Source of the DNA: Nitrospirota bacterium
GTDB lineage: Bacteria; NPL-UPA2; JAGMAN01
NCBI GenBank assembly: GCA_030605915.1
Contig: JAUWHM010000049.1
Location: 1-18,591 of the forward strand
Length of the DNA stretch: 18,591 nt
Direction: 5' to 3'
Part shown: in pieces, positions 6,179-14,025 of the stretch
Numbering within the stretch: the stretch's first letter is position 1
Layout: each line of letters opens with the position of its first letter
Translations under genes and position numbers: made by a program
The notes under the pieces: generated by a model
Database searches by the model: none
What the model was told of the DNA's origin: nothing
The model's input: only the letters and a program-made list of their open reading frames with translations

Positions 6179-6469
6179 TTAAGTTACTTCTTCAAGTGGG
6201 AGGACGAAAGCCTTGATGCCCTCTTTGCCCAGTTTCTGGCGAAGTTTCATTACCTGGGCAAGGATTTGGTCTTTTTCATCATCTTCTACGGCGAGAGCCA
6301 GGAGGGAATTGGCCCCTGGCCAGATGTGGGAGTCAAGGCGGGGGCCACTGGTCTTGCCATCACCTAACACCTTAGGCAGCTTAGTATAGCCAGAAATCCC
6401 TACCTCCTTCAAAGCTTCCATTACCTCCTCATCAATGGCCACGTTGTAGGATATTAAGATCATCTTCAT
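6179..6469 (-). CDS. PII-like signalling protein of the efflux-associated (PII-NG) type
   Basis: The 96-residue protein has the size and beta-alpha-beta pattern of the PII/CutA superfamily, with a central GKTSGPRLDSHIWPGANSLL loop and a C-terminal strand (GIKAFVLPLEEVT). PII-like proteins of this kind are known to be encoded next to RND heavy-metal efflux genes (the PII-NG group). It lacks the canonical PII T-loop tyrosine motif. Its ATG overlaps the RND stop (ATGA), so it is coupled to the pump. A ligand-dependent regulator of the pump is likely; ligand unknown. Confidence 0.78.
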   Translation of the reverse strand: MKMILISYNVAIDEEVMEALKEVGISGYTKLPKVLGDGKTSGPRLDSHIWPGANSLLALAVEDDEKDQILAQVMKLRQKLGKEGIKAFVLPLEEVT

Positions 6470-9400
6470 TTCTTCAATCCTTTATTATTTATTAACCCCT
6501 TTAATTCATCGAGCCGTTTTATTAACTTTTTCATCTCACGGCGATTCAACCTGTTCTCTATACTTACCTCTATTAACTTCCTTATATTCCTTATACTTCT
6601 TTTCTTTAGGCTCTCCTCGAATATGGAATAGACAATAGGGACGATAACCAAGGTTACCAACGTTGATACAAACAGTCCGCCGATCACCGCACCCCCTAAG
6701 GGCCCCCATATCTCAGAGCCCTCTCCTCGACTTAAGACCAATGGTATCATTCCAAAGATAGTGGTGAGTGAGGTCATTAAGACTGGCCTGAGTCTATGCT
6801 GACCTGCGGTTTGGATGGCTTCAAATAAATTGATTCCTCGAGCACGTAAGATGTTTGTATAATCAACCAGGACGATGCCATTGTTGACTACAATCCCCAT
6901 TAGCATAATCAACCCGATAAAAGAGGTAATAGATAAGGTAGTTCCAGTGAGGAGAAAGAACCAGATTACTCCTACAAAGGCAAAGGGGACTGAAAACATA
7001 ATGACAAAGGGGTCTAAGAGCGATTCAAATTGAGAGGCCATGACCATATAGACCATAAGAATACCCAAAATTAAAAGCATAATTAAGTCCCTGAAGGCCT
7101 TCCTTTGTTCCTCTACCTCGCCGCCAAAGCCCACTGATATGCCTTCTGGTATATCTATCTCGGTGAGCTCTGCCTTTATATCATTGGCTATCTGACCCAG
7201 TGGACGGCCATATGTCCTGGCCTCCACCTTGACGATTCGCTCCTGCCCTTTTCTTTCAATCTCCAGAGGTTCAAGCTCCTCGGTAATAGTAGCGATATTC
7301 TTTAACTTAATAGGCTTGCCGATAAAAGAGGTAATGGTGACATTCTCTATATCAGAGATAACCTGACGATCCTCTTCCTTTACTCGAACAAAGATGTCAT
7401 ATTCCTCATCAGCCTCCCGGAACTTGGTGGCCTCCTTTCCATAGAAATGGGTCCTCAGGGTGTCCGTAATCTGAGCCATATTGAGACCCAAAGTAGAGGC
7501 CCTCTTTCTATCCACCTGAACCCGAAGCTCAGGCCTACCAACGTCCCTGCTTATCATAACGTCAACGGCACCCGGGGTGTTTTCTACAATCTTTTTTATC
7601 CTGGCAGCCAGTTTATCGGTCTCTTTTAGGTTGTGCCCAATTATCTCAATAGATATGGGCTTGGCTCCGGCAAAGAGTAGCTGTCCTATCATAGCCCCAG
7701 CCCTTATATCCGTTTTCCTGATCCCCGGGATGCGGGATACCCTCTCCCTGATTACTTTGCCAATCTCTTTGGTGGACCTCCTGCGCTCGCCCTTCCTGAC
7801 CAACTTTGCAAAGACCTTCCCTGCATTTGGCCCTTCTTTCATACCCATAGTCTCCGCAAAACCTTCCTCTGTTTGGCCACTAAAACCGACCATGTTCTTC
7901 AACTCTGGCATATTCTTTTCAAATATCTTCTCGAGCTCCTGAGTAACTCTATCCGTCTCCTCTACTCTGGTGCCCACAGGAAGCTCTATTCCCATTTGGA
8001 ATTCACCTGAGTCTATCTCAGGGATAAACTCAGTGCCGATTATGGGGACTAAAAGGAGGCTTGAGACAAAGATCACTACGATAATACCCAAGGTTCTCTT
8101 ACGGTGACCAAGGGCCCAACCTAAAAGTTTTCTGTATCCTAATTCCACAGCCTTAAACCAGCGTTCACTCAATTCATAGAAACGTCTTCCAAAACGTTTC
8201 TCGGGATTACCAGAGGAAGTGACCTTAAGTAGTCGAGAAGACAACATTGGTGTAAGGGTAAAGGCGGTAAAGAGGGAGGCAAGAAGAGTAATGCTAATTA
8301 CAAAGGCTAACTGTTTGAACATCACACCTACGATTCCTCCAAGAAACATCAAGGGAACAAAGATTACTATGGTAGTAAAGGTGGCAGCCATGACCGCCAA
8401 CCCTACCTCTGAGGGAGCAAAGATAGAGGCTTCCCTTAATTTCTCACCTCTATCCCTATGCCTGGTGATATTATCCAGGATGACGATGGCATTATCCACC
8501 ACCATTCCCATAGCGATGGCCAGACTGACCAGGGACATCACGTTGATGGTGTAGCCGCACAGATACAGGAAGATAAAGGCTATAATCAAAGAGAAGGGAA
8601 TGGTCAATGCTATGATCAAGCTGGACCTTAATCGGCGAAGAAAGAACAGGGTAACCAGGATAACGAAGATCCCACCCCATATTACAGCTTGCCTTAGGTT
8701 ATCAATGGTCCAGACTATGAGTTCGGAAGAATCTATTATGGGAATGATTTCTATATCTTCAGGAAGGACCCTTTCTAGTTTCTTAAGTTTCTCCTTGACT
8801 GCCCTGGTGATGTTTACGGTATTGCCACCGGTCATCTTCTGAACCATAAGTATCAGACCGTATTCTTTATTGGTGCGGGCGAACATAGTCTGCTCTTTAA
8901 AACTATCCTCAACCTTTGCCACATCTTTAAGATAGAGTAAGGTGCCTTCATGCTGGCCAATTACTACATCCCCTATTTCATCGGGGCTTTCAAACTCACC
9001 AGGCACCCGGATGATATATTCGGTCTTTCCTAATTTGAGGCTTCCTGCAGGAAGGGTTATATTCTCCCTGGCCAGAATCTGGACCACCTGCTGAATAGGT
9101 ATGTGAAAGGCCTCCAAGCGTTCCCGATCGAAGTAGACGTTAATCTGTCTCCGGAGGCCACCCATTATCTTAACCGAGCCCACCCCGGGAACTGTTTTTA
9201 AGGGGTCAACAACCTGGTCATCGATGATATCGTACAACTTAAGGTAGCTCTCCCTGGCCTTTACCCCGCATATCAGGATGGGCATCATAGCAGTATTGAA
9301 TTTGAAGACCACAGGTTTCTCTATATCGTCAGGCAGGTCCTTTTTGGCAAACTCAAGTTTGTCTCGTACATCATTAGAAGCCTCATCCAGGTCGCTTCCC

Positions 9401-9690
9401 CACTCGAACGTGCAGGTAACAATGGAGAGATTCTCTTTAGACTTGGAGGTAATTTTATCGAGGTTATTGGCGATAGAGAGGTTGTCCTCGATATATTTGG
9501 TAACCTTGGTCTCCACATCAGTGGCACCAGCCCCTGGATAGATGGTTATGACGCTGATGGCCGGCGGCTCTATCTCAGGCATCAGATCGATGGGAAGCCT
9601 GGTCAGGCAGATAGCCCCCAAGATAAGGATCCCCAGAAATATCATAGTGGTAGTAGTTGGACGTCTAACCCCAAACTCAGGTAGTCTCAT
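6466..9690 (-). CDS. RND-family efflux pump, inner-membrane component
   Basis: The 1,074-residue protein matches the AcrB/MexB/CusA architecture: an N-terminal membrane segment, two large periplasmic loops and two bundles of membrane segments, with the duplicated RND arrangement. TM4 carries GMVVDNAIVILDN, with one Asp followed by Asn instead of the Asp-Asp of AcrB; TM10 carries GIVVNNGIVLVDY and lacks the AcrB Lys940 equivalent. Such a proton relay occurs in many HAE-type pumps, so substrate (drug, lipid or metal) is not fixed by sequence. The PII-like neighbour leans towards metal. The start has GGAGG 11 nt upstream; the gene lies 4 nt after the membrane fusion gene. About 40 extra residues form a basic helical cytoplasmic tail. 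Confidence 0.95.
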   Translation of the reverse strand: MRLPEFGVRRPTTTTMIFLGILILGAICLTRLPIDLMPEIEPPAISVITIYPGAGATDVETKVTKYIEDNLSIANNLDKITSKSKENLSIVTCTFEWGSDLDEASNDVRDKLEFAKKDLPDDIEKPVVFKFNTAMMPILICGVKARESYLKLYDIIDDQVVDPLKTVPGVGSVKIMGGLRRQINVYFDRERLEAFHIPIQQVVQILARENITLPAGSLKLGKTEYIIRVPGEFESPDEIGDVVIGQHEGTLLYLKDVAKVEDSFKEQTMFARTNKEYGLILMVQKMTGGNTVNITRAVKEKLKKLERVLPEDIEIIPIIDSSELIVWTIDNLRQAVIWGGIFVILVTLFFLRRLRSSLIIALTIPFSLIIAFIFLYLCGYTINVMSLVSLAIAMGMVVDNAIVILDNITRHRDRGEKLREASIFAPSEVGLAVMAATFTTIVIFVPLMFLGGIVGVMFKQLAFVISITLLASLFTAFTLTPMLSSRLLKVTSSGNPEKRFGRRFYELSERWFKAVELGYRKLLGWALGHRKRTLGIIVVIFVSSLLLVPIIGTEFIPEIDSGEFQMGIELPVGTRVEETDRVTQELEKIFEKNMPELKNMVGFSGQTEEGFAETMGMKEGPNAGKVFAKLVRKGERRRSTKEIGKVIRERVSRIPGIRKTDIRAGAMIGQLLFAGAKPISIEIIGHNLKETDKLAARIKKIVENTPGAVDVMISRDVGRPELRVQVDRKRASTLGLNMAQITDTLRTHFYGKEATKFREADEEYDIFVRVKEEDRQVISDIENVTITSFIGKPIKLKNIATITEELEPLEIERKGQERIVKVEARTYGRPLGQIANDIKAELTEIDIPEGISVGFGGEVEEQRKAFRDLIMLLILGILMVYMVMASQFESLLDPFVIMFSVPFAFVGVIWFFLLTGTTLSITSFIGLIMLMGIVVNNGIVLVDYTNILRARGINLFEAIQTAGQHRLRPVLMTSLTTIFGMIPLVLSRGEGSEIWGPLGGAVIGGLFVSTLVTLVIVPIVYSIFEESLKKRSIRNIRKLIEVSIENRLNRREMKKLIKRLDELKGLINNKGLKK

Positions 9691-9694
9691 ATTT

Positions 9695-10567
9695 TTATTC
9701 GCCTCCTCTAACGATGTCTACTAAGGCGCCGTCCTTCAAGCCCTGGTGGCCGGTTATTACTACTAGCTCTCCTGCCTTCAGGCCGCTTACTACTTCCAGA
9801 TTGTTACCTTCAGCCATCCCCAATAGTATTTTTCTCTTGCCGGCCTTGTCATCACGAATCACGAAACAATAGGTATTCTCACTTTCTTTTATTATGGCGT
9901 CTCGTAGGATAACAGGAGCTTGACTATGTTCTTCAACCACCACCCTTACCCTGGCAAACATGCCCGATTTTAATCTATGATCAGAATTGGGTATGTTTAT
10001 CTCGGCTGGCGCTGTCCGTGATATTGTATCAATGACCGGGCTTACCTTAGAAACCTTTCCGGTGAAGACTTCGCCAGGATAGGCATCTACCTTGATGTGG
10101 GCTCCTTGTCCTTTAAAGACCTTCGGGAGGTCACGTTCGATAATCACAATCTGCACCAAAACTTCGTCCATGTTTACTATCAAGGCTACAGGGGTATTGG
10201 AGGAGACGCTCTCTCCTCTATCCAGGTAAACTCGTCCTACTATCCCATCGATAGGGGAATCCACAGGGGCCTCCTTGAATTTAAATCCGGTCTCATCCCG
10301 ATCTATTAAAGCGATAATATCATCTTTCTTAATTTGATCACCCTCTTCCACTTTATTTTCTATCAGTTTGCCGGTCACCTCTGAATAGACGGTGGCCTCA
10401 TCCTGGGCCTTTATATTGCCAGTGAAGGACAATATCTCTTTTAGATCTGCCTTCTCTACCCTGATTACCTCAACCGGTATCTTTATCTCTTTGACAGCCT
10501 CCTCTCGTCTTCCACATCCTACTAGACCAACCACCAGCAATAAAATCAAAGAAATTATTTTCCTCAT
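9695..10567 (-). CDS. RND periplasmic membrane fusion lipoprotein (HlyD/AcrA family)
   Basis: About 290 residues. A lipoprotein signal (MRKIISLILLLVVGLVGC) is followed by a split lipoyl/barrel-sandwich domain (TVYSEVTGKLIENKVEEGDQ, then SPIDGIVGRVYLDRGESV), a beta-barrel and a membrane-proximal domain. The alpha-hairpin is very short, as in the smaller fusion proteins. I chose the ATG at 10567 rather than 10582, because the upstream ATG lies inside the GGAGG that serves 10567 at 8 nt. It links the RND pump to the TolC-like channel encoded just upstream. Confidence 0.93.
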   Translation of the reverse strand: MRKIISLILLLVVGLVGCGRREEAVKEIKIPVEVIRVEKADLKEILSFTGNIKAQDEATVYSEVTGKLIENKVEEGDQIKKDDIIALIDRDETGFKFKEAPVDSPIDGIVGRVYLDRGESVSSNTPVALIVNMDEVLVQIVIIERDLPKVFKGQGAHIKVDAYPGEVFTGKVSKVSPVIDTISRTAPAEINIPNSDHRLKSGMFARVRVVVEEHSQAPVILRDAIIKESENTYCFVIRDDKAGKRKILLGMAEGNNLEVVSGLKAGELVVITGHQGLKDGALVDIVRGGE

Positions 10568-10583
10568 CTGGCTTACCTCCATT

Positions 10584-11885
10584 TCATTCTAATCCGATAA
10601 CAAGCTTCAGTCTCGCCTTTGCTATAGTATAATTATAGATACTCTGGGCATAGTTGACCTGGGCAGTGGATAAAGCAACCCTGGTATCTAAGAGATCTGT
10701 TTGGGAGCGTTTGCCCATACTGTATCTTGTCTCCATCACCTCGTAACACTCCTTTGCCCTCTCTACATTCTTAGTCTGTGAGGCAACCACTTCCTGAGCT
10801 GCTTTTAGGTTCAAGTAGGCATTTCCTACCTCTAACTTGATCTGCTCCCCAATCTTCTCCTTCATTAACTTGGTCTTAACTAATCTGGCTCTGGCTTGCT
10901 CAGCCTTGCCCTTGGCATCAAATCCATCGAAGAAAGGCAAGCTCACCTTAACGCTGGCTATCCAATAATCATCCCACTCATCTCTGGTAGGGGCAAATGA
11001 GGCCTCTTTGTTGATATAATCAGTGAAATTTAAGGAGATGCTAGGTTTATTTCCGGATTTGGCTATGGTGATCTCTGTCTCTCTCATCCCTTCCTGAGCC
11101 TTTAGCTCCTTCAGTTCCGGACGATTTGTAAGCGCCTTATTAGCTGCCTCAAAAGGATCCATTTCCAAAGGGTCGTATACAAGCTCACCCTGTAACTCTA
11201 CCTCAGAAGTCAAGTCGAGTTTTAACAAGAACTTAAAGAGGTTTTTGGCTATATCTAACTGATTCTGAGCCTCTATCAGCTTGGGCTTAATCTCTGCCAC
11301 CTCCACTTCTGCCCTCAAAACATCTGAGTGAGAGACCTTCCCGGCCTCATAGCGCTCCCTGGCTATCCTCAGGTGCTCTTCTGCCAAAGATAAAGTCTCC
11401 TCATAAATCCTGACAAACTCTTCAGCCAATAAACAGGAGTTGAAGGCCTCCTCTACTTTATAGCTTATTTCCTGTCGGGTCTTACGGGTTCTTTCTTCAG
11501 AGGCCCTTAAATTCAACCTGGATCGTTTAATAGTATTTGACACCCGCCCACTGGAAAAGAGAAGCTGGTCTATAGAAACAGAGGTCTCATAATTGTCATC
11601 GTAATAATTTGTTATATAGGGGTGATCCTCATAATGATAATGGCTTGCGTTGGCACTTAACTGAGGCCACACTTCTGAGTAGGCATCTTTAATTCCTCCC
11701 CTGGCCTCCTTTAACTCCTCCCCTCTGATAAGGATATCGAAATTATGCTTCAGGGCAATCTGGATACTTTCTTTTAAAGTTAGCCTCTGGATTTTCTTCT
11801 CGCCTCTTTGCTCAGCAAAAGAGGAGCTGCACAAGAAGGAAATCAAAATAAGCGCAATAATCTTTTCTCTTTTCTTTTGAAGCAT
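10584..11885 (-). CDS. TolC-type outer-membrane efflux channel
   Basis: The 433-residue protein has a signal peptide (IIALILISFLCSSSFA) and two copies of the outer-membrane efflux domain, each a long alpha-helical barrel hairpin plus a beta strand pair (repeat signatures EARGGIKDAYSEVWPQLSAN and AKSGNKPSISLNFTDYIN; YEAGKVSHSDVLRAEVEVAE and YSMGKRSQTDLLDTRVALST). GGGAGGG precedes the ATG by 5 nt. The stop is 16 nt before the chosen start of the fusion protein. It forms the exit duct of the pump. Confidence 0.95.
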   Translation of the reverse strand: MLQKKREKIIALILISFLCSSSFAEQRGEKKIQRLTLKESIQIALKHNFDILIRGEELKEARGGIKDAYSEVWPQLSANASHYHYEDHPYITNYYDDNYETSVSIDQLLFSSGRVSNTIKRSRLNLRASEERTRKTRQEISYKVEEAFNSCLLAEEFVRIYEETLSLAEEHLRIARERYEAGKVSHSDVLRAEVEVAEIKPKLIEAQNQLDIAKNLFKFLLKLDLTSEVELQGELVYDPLEMDPFEAANKALTNRPELKELKAQEGMRETEITIAKSGNKPSISLNFTDYINKEASFAPTRDEWDDYWIASVKVSLPFFDGFDAKGKAEQARARLVKTKLMKEKIGEQIKLEVGNAYLNLKAAQEVVASQTKNVERAKECYEVMETRYSMGKRSQTDLLDTRVALSTAQVNYAQSIYNYTIAKARLKLVIGLE

Positions 11886-11904
11886 ATTATCCCTCCCCCA
11901 GGTT

Positions 11905-12513
11905 CTATGTTTTTGCTATCCCAGAGAAACAAATCCCCATAATAAGAGGGACCTGCTTTGTCAATGAGCGTTTCCCCCCTTCCAATAACCATATATAAAT
12001 GAAGCCATTGAGTAGTTCACTTATGGCATAGACAGTTGGCCTGACATCCATCTTTCTTATCTGGCCTTTCTTTATTCCCTCTTTAAAGATCTCCTCTATC
12101 TTGTTTAGATAGGTAAAGTATTTCTTCATATACTTCCTCCTTACCCTCTCCTGGAATTCACTCTTCTCGTGGATCAAAATACTATAAAAATCCTTGTGCT
12201 TCTCAAAGAAACGCAGGTAAGCAGAAACAACCTTCTCTATTTTCACCAAAGGCGTATCCTCTTCTTTGAGCTGACCTAAGACCGCATCGGCCAGCTCATC
12301 CAACCCCTTATCAACTAAAGCAAAGAATAATCTCTCTTTTGTTGGGAAGTAGTTATAAATGGTCCCCTTCCCAACGTTTATCAGCTTTGCTATCTCATCT
12401 AGGTCTGTGCCATGAAATCCCTCTCTGGAGAAAACTTTCATGGCCGCACCTAATATCTCTTTTCTCCTTCTTTTCCTAATCTCTTTGCTTCTGGCTAAAC
12501 GGTCGTACCTCAT
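11905..12513 (-). CDS. TetR/AcrR-family repressor of the efflux operon
   Basis: About 202 residues with the N-terminal TetR HTH (EILGAAMKVFSREGFHGTDL, DEIAKLINVGKGTIYNYFPT, KERLFFALVDKG) and an all-helical ligand-binding C-terminus. AGGAG at 12523-12527 would abut an ATG at 12522, so the ATG at 12513, 9 nt away, is preferred. It is the first gene of the efflux operon, 19 nt before the channel gene, and sits behind a palindromic site (12540-12551) immediately downstream of the promoter, so autorepression is expected. Confidence 0.92.
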   Translation of the reverse strand: MRYDRLARSKEIRKRRRKEILGAAMKVFSREGFHGTDLDEIAKLINVGKGTIYNYFPTKERLFFALVDKGLDELADAVLGQLKEEDTPLVKIEKVVSAYLRFFEKHKDFYSILIHEKSEFQERVRRKYMKKYFTYLNKIEEIFKEGIKKGQIRKMDVRPTVYAISELLNGFIYIWLLEGGKRSLTKQVPLIMGICFSGIAKT

Positions 12514-12539
12514 TTTTATCATCTCCTTTTATATGTTGA

Positions 12540-12551
12540 CTGACGAGTCAG
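12540..12551. promoter_or_regulatory. Candidate TetR operator
   Basis: CTGAC-GA-GTCAG palindrome, with partial extension on both sides (GACTGAC/GTCAGAC). It lies about 10-20 bp downstream of the predicted transcription start of the efflux operon, a repressing position. Confidence 0.6.
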
Positions 12552-12567
12552 ACTATATTCAATATAA

Positions 12568-12596
12568 AGTATACACAATGTTTTCCATTCTGTCAA
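12568..12596 (-). promoter_or_regulatory. Sigma70 promoter of the efflux operon
   Basis: Minus strand: perfect TTGACA (12596-12591), 17-bp spacer, TATACT (12573-12568). Confidence 0.82.
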
Positions 12597-12611
12597 GGGG
12601 GATTTTAAAAT
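12582..12611 (+). promoter_or_regulatory. Possible promoter of the structured RNA
   Basis: Plus strand: TTTCCA (12582-12587), 18-bp spacer, TAAAAT (12606-12611). Transcription would begin near 12618, just before the first strong helix at 12625. It is divergent from and overlaps the efflux promoter. The hexamers are imperfect, so this is tentative. Confidence 0.3.
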
Positions 12612-12869
12612 TTTAAAAAGCAAGGTCGCCGTTTTAGTGCGGGCTCGCCGAAGGCGAGGGGGCATGGCGACTGCGCAGGGGTGGGGGTGACTAAGGCGGT
12701 GTGTCCTGATGATGGAAGGCTCCATCACCAGGACACAAAGAGATAAGGTGTGTCTACAGCCTCTTAGCCATCAGTAGTGGGGCGGGAGTCCCCACGAAGG
12801 ATGGCGGAAGTTTCCATCCCTAATATGTGGGCTGTAGTTTACATAATGATGTTATGTAAAAGCACCTAT

Positions 12870-12997
12870 GTTCACCTTCAGTCGGTCACTCAGCACTAAT
12901 TCCCCAGAGAAGTTCACCACGGCAGAGAATTAGTGCTGGGGGTATGTAACATAACTCAGAGTTATGTTACATAGACCGACGTGCTTTGAAGGTGAAC
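12870..12997 (+). ncRNA. Multi-helix junction domain of the structured RNA
   Basis: An 11-bp outer helix (12870-12880/12987-12997) continues as a 7-bp helix (12881-12887/12974-12980). Together they enclose two long hairpins: 12 bp (12891-12902/12927-12938) and 13 bp (12943-12955/12961-12973). All are perfect. The bulged GTGCT (12981-12985) is complementary to AGCAC (12861-12865) outside the domain, which would be a pseudoknot. Confidence 0.7.
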
Positions 12998-13094
12998 GGT
13001 ATCTCTTGTCCACCAAAGGCGGGCAACCGCCGGATCCATTTCGTCCTTATCGTTGGGAGAGAAGACCTGAGAGGAAAGTAAGGAGCGTAGTGGA

Positions 13095-13258
13095 GCATTA
13101 TCTTATTAGGGTGCGTCTTTTATCTATGCCCGAAGGGGATAGATGAAAGTGCTATCTATTTTTGCAAGCGTGCGCGCAAAAACAGTTAGCAAGCACCCCT
13201 TGCTGTATGCGACCCGCCTGAGGCGGGAAGCATAGAGTGATAAGATATTACGGAATGC
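13095..13258 (+). ncRNA. Second junction domain of the structured RNA
   Basis: Closed by 13095-13098/13255-13258 and 13099-13106/13240-13247. Inside are 13109-13114/13193-13198; hairpin 13117-13127/13139-13149 capped by CCC-GAA-GGG; hairpin 13159-13165/13176-13182 with an outer 13151-13154/13187-13190; and 13206-13210/13230-13234 capped by CCCGCC-TGA-GGCGGG (13213-13227). Confidence 0.65.
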
Positions 13259-13317
13259 AGCGACGGGACAGTGGATTGGAGAAGGACAGAGCGACCGAAG
13301 TGAAGGCGGTGAGTGAG

Positions 13318-13444
13318 GGATGGGACATCAGTGCGAACTTTTCTTCTGGAGTGAAGCGAAGAAGAAAAGTGGCTATCTGAGCCGAAGGCTCAGTTAGCCA
13401 GCACGAACCTCTCCCCTGGAACAGGGGAGGGTGATGTGTCATCC
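13318..13444 (+). ncRNA. Third junction domain of the structured RNA
   Basis: A 13-position outer helix (13318-13330/13432-13444) contains one G-G mismatch and one G-T pair. Inside, 13331-13334/13401-13404 encloses an 11-bp hairpin (13337-13347/13360-13370) and a two-part hairpin (13371-13375/13395-13399 and 13377-13383/13387-13393, GAA loop). An 8-bp hairpin with a GAA loop follows (13411-13418/13422-13429). Confidence 0.7.
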
Positions 13445-13863
13445 GAACGGGACGCCGAAACGAGGGGAGCGAGCCCTTCATTTTTGCGAGGCCACCCTTT
13501 GGGGTGGCTGAGCTTTGAGTGAGTTAATGATTCTGCTTTGGCAGATTCATTATCTCACGGTATTGACCTCGAACACGCATCATCCTCTTGAGTGAAGACG
13601 AAAGAGATGATAGGTGTGAGGGTATGTTTGTCTGGTAGTATTTGCTTTTTAGGGTGGTGGAACTCCCAAGCCCACGGTTTTTGCCCCTACGAGACACTCC
13701 ACGTTTTTGGTGGAGTGGGCGTGGGGGCAGTGGGCTGGAGATGCCTGCTACAGGATGGGGGAGGAAGGCGGAGGGTAAGGAACTTGACACTGAACCAAGT
13801 GGAGATGTGGCTCTGGGGCGAAGCCCCAGATTAGCCACAGCGGAACGTATGAGACTGAGAAAC

Positions 13864-13970
13864 AAGACTTGGCACTGGGAGACTAAGGGAAAGACTTAGC
13901 ACTGGAGTAGAGTGAAGGAGGCGGAAGCCGACTTCACAGGTATGAGTGGAGAAAAGACTTCGGCGCTGGA
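13864..13970 (+). repeat. Three imperfect 17-bp direct repeats near the RNA 3' end
   Basis: AAGACTTGGCACTGGGA (13864-13880), AAGACTTAGCACTGGAG (13891-13907) and AAGACTTCGGCGCTGGA (13954-13970), with start-to-start spacings of 27 and 63 bp. A weaker relative lies near 13781. They could be repeated RNA modules or protein-binding sites. Confidence 0.6.
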
Positions 13971-14025
13971 TTTTTCCCCAGCGGGGGCGTGTTTGCTTGC
14001 CCCCGCACAGACCCGACTGTGCCTG

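Larger units (their letters stand above)
12618..14025 (+). ncRNA. Candidate giant structured non-coding RNA, unassigned
   Basis: About 1.4 kb has no credible gene on either strand yet is packed with perfect local complementarity. Helices seen: 12625-12630/12666-12671 around 12644-12649/12653-12658; 12701-12708/12729-12736 around 12711-12716/12721-12726; 12754-12761/12830-12837 around 12767-12772/12800-12805 and 12777-12782/12790-12795; 12838-12846/12852-12860; the 12870-12997 domain; 13018-13022/13027-13031 with a GCAA tetraloop; the 13095-13258 domain; the 13318-13444 domain; 13491-13497/13502-13508; 13519-13558; 13567-13621; 13669-13675/13730-13736 around 13682-13687/13724-13729 and 13695-13702/13710-13717; 13806-13811/13834-13839; 13981-13988/13999-14006. 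Linkers on the plus strand are strongly purine-rich, and the GNRA and GAA loops read correctly on plus, so plus is the likely RNA strand. It does not look like rRNA, tmRNA, RNase P or a group II intron. Ends are approximate. Confidence 0.7.

Noticed and set aside
5863..6216. Plus-strand frame of 117 codons
   Set aside because: It lies antisense to the microprotein and the small gene, has no ribosome site and encodes no recognisable domain.
13069..13088. GAGAGGAAAGTAAGG, similar to the GAGGAAAGTCC motif of RNase P RNA
   Set aside because: Only this short stretch matches; the partner 3' motif and the P4 helix are not found at the right distance.
12964..13899. Several 60-113-codon frames on both strands in the structured region
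   Set aside because: They overlap one another and the helices, lack ribosome sites and have low-complexity translations; the DNA pattern is explained by RNA-type helices.
12618..14025. Group II intron, retron or CRISPR explanation for the helical region
   Set aside because: No reverse transcriptase or Cas gene, no domain V-like hairpin, and no regularly spaced direct repeats.
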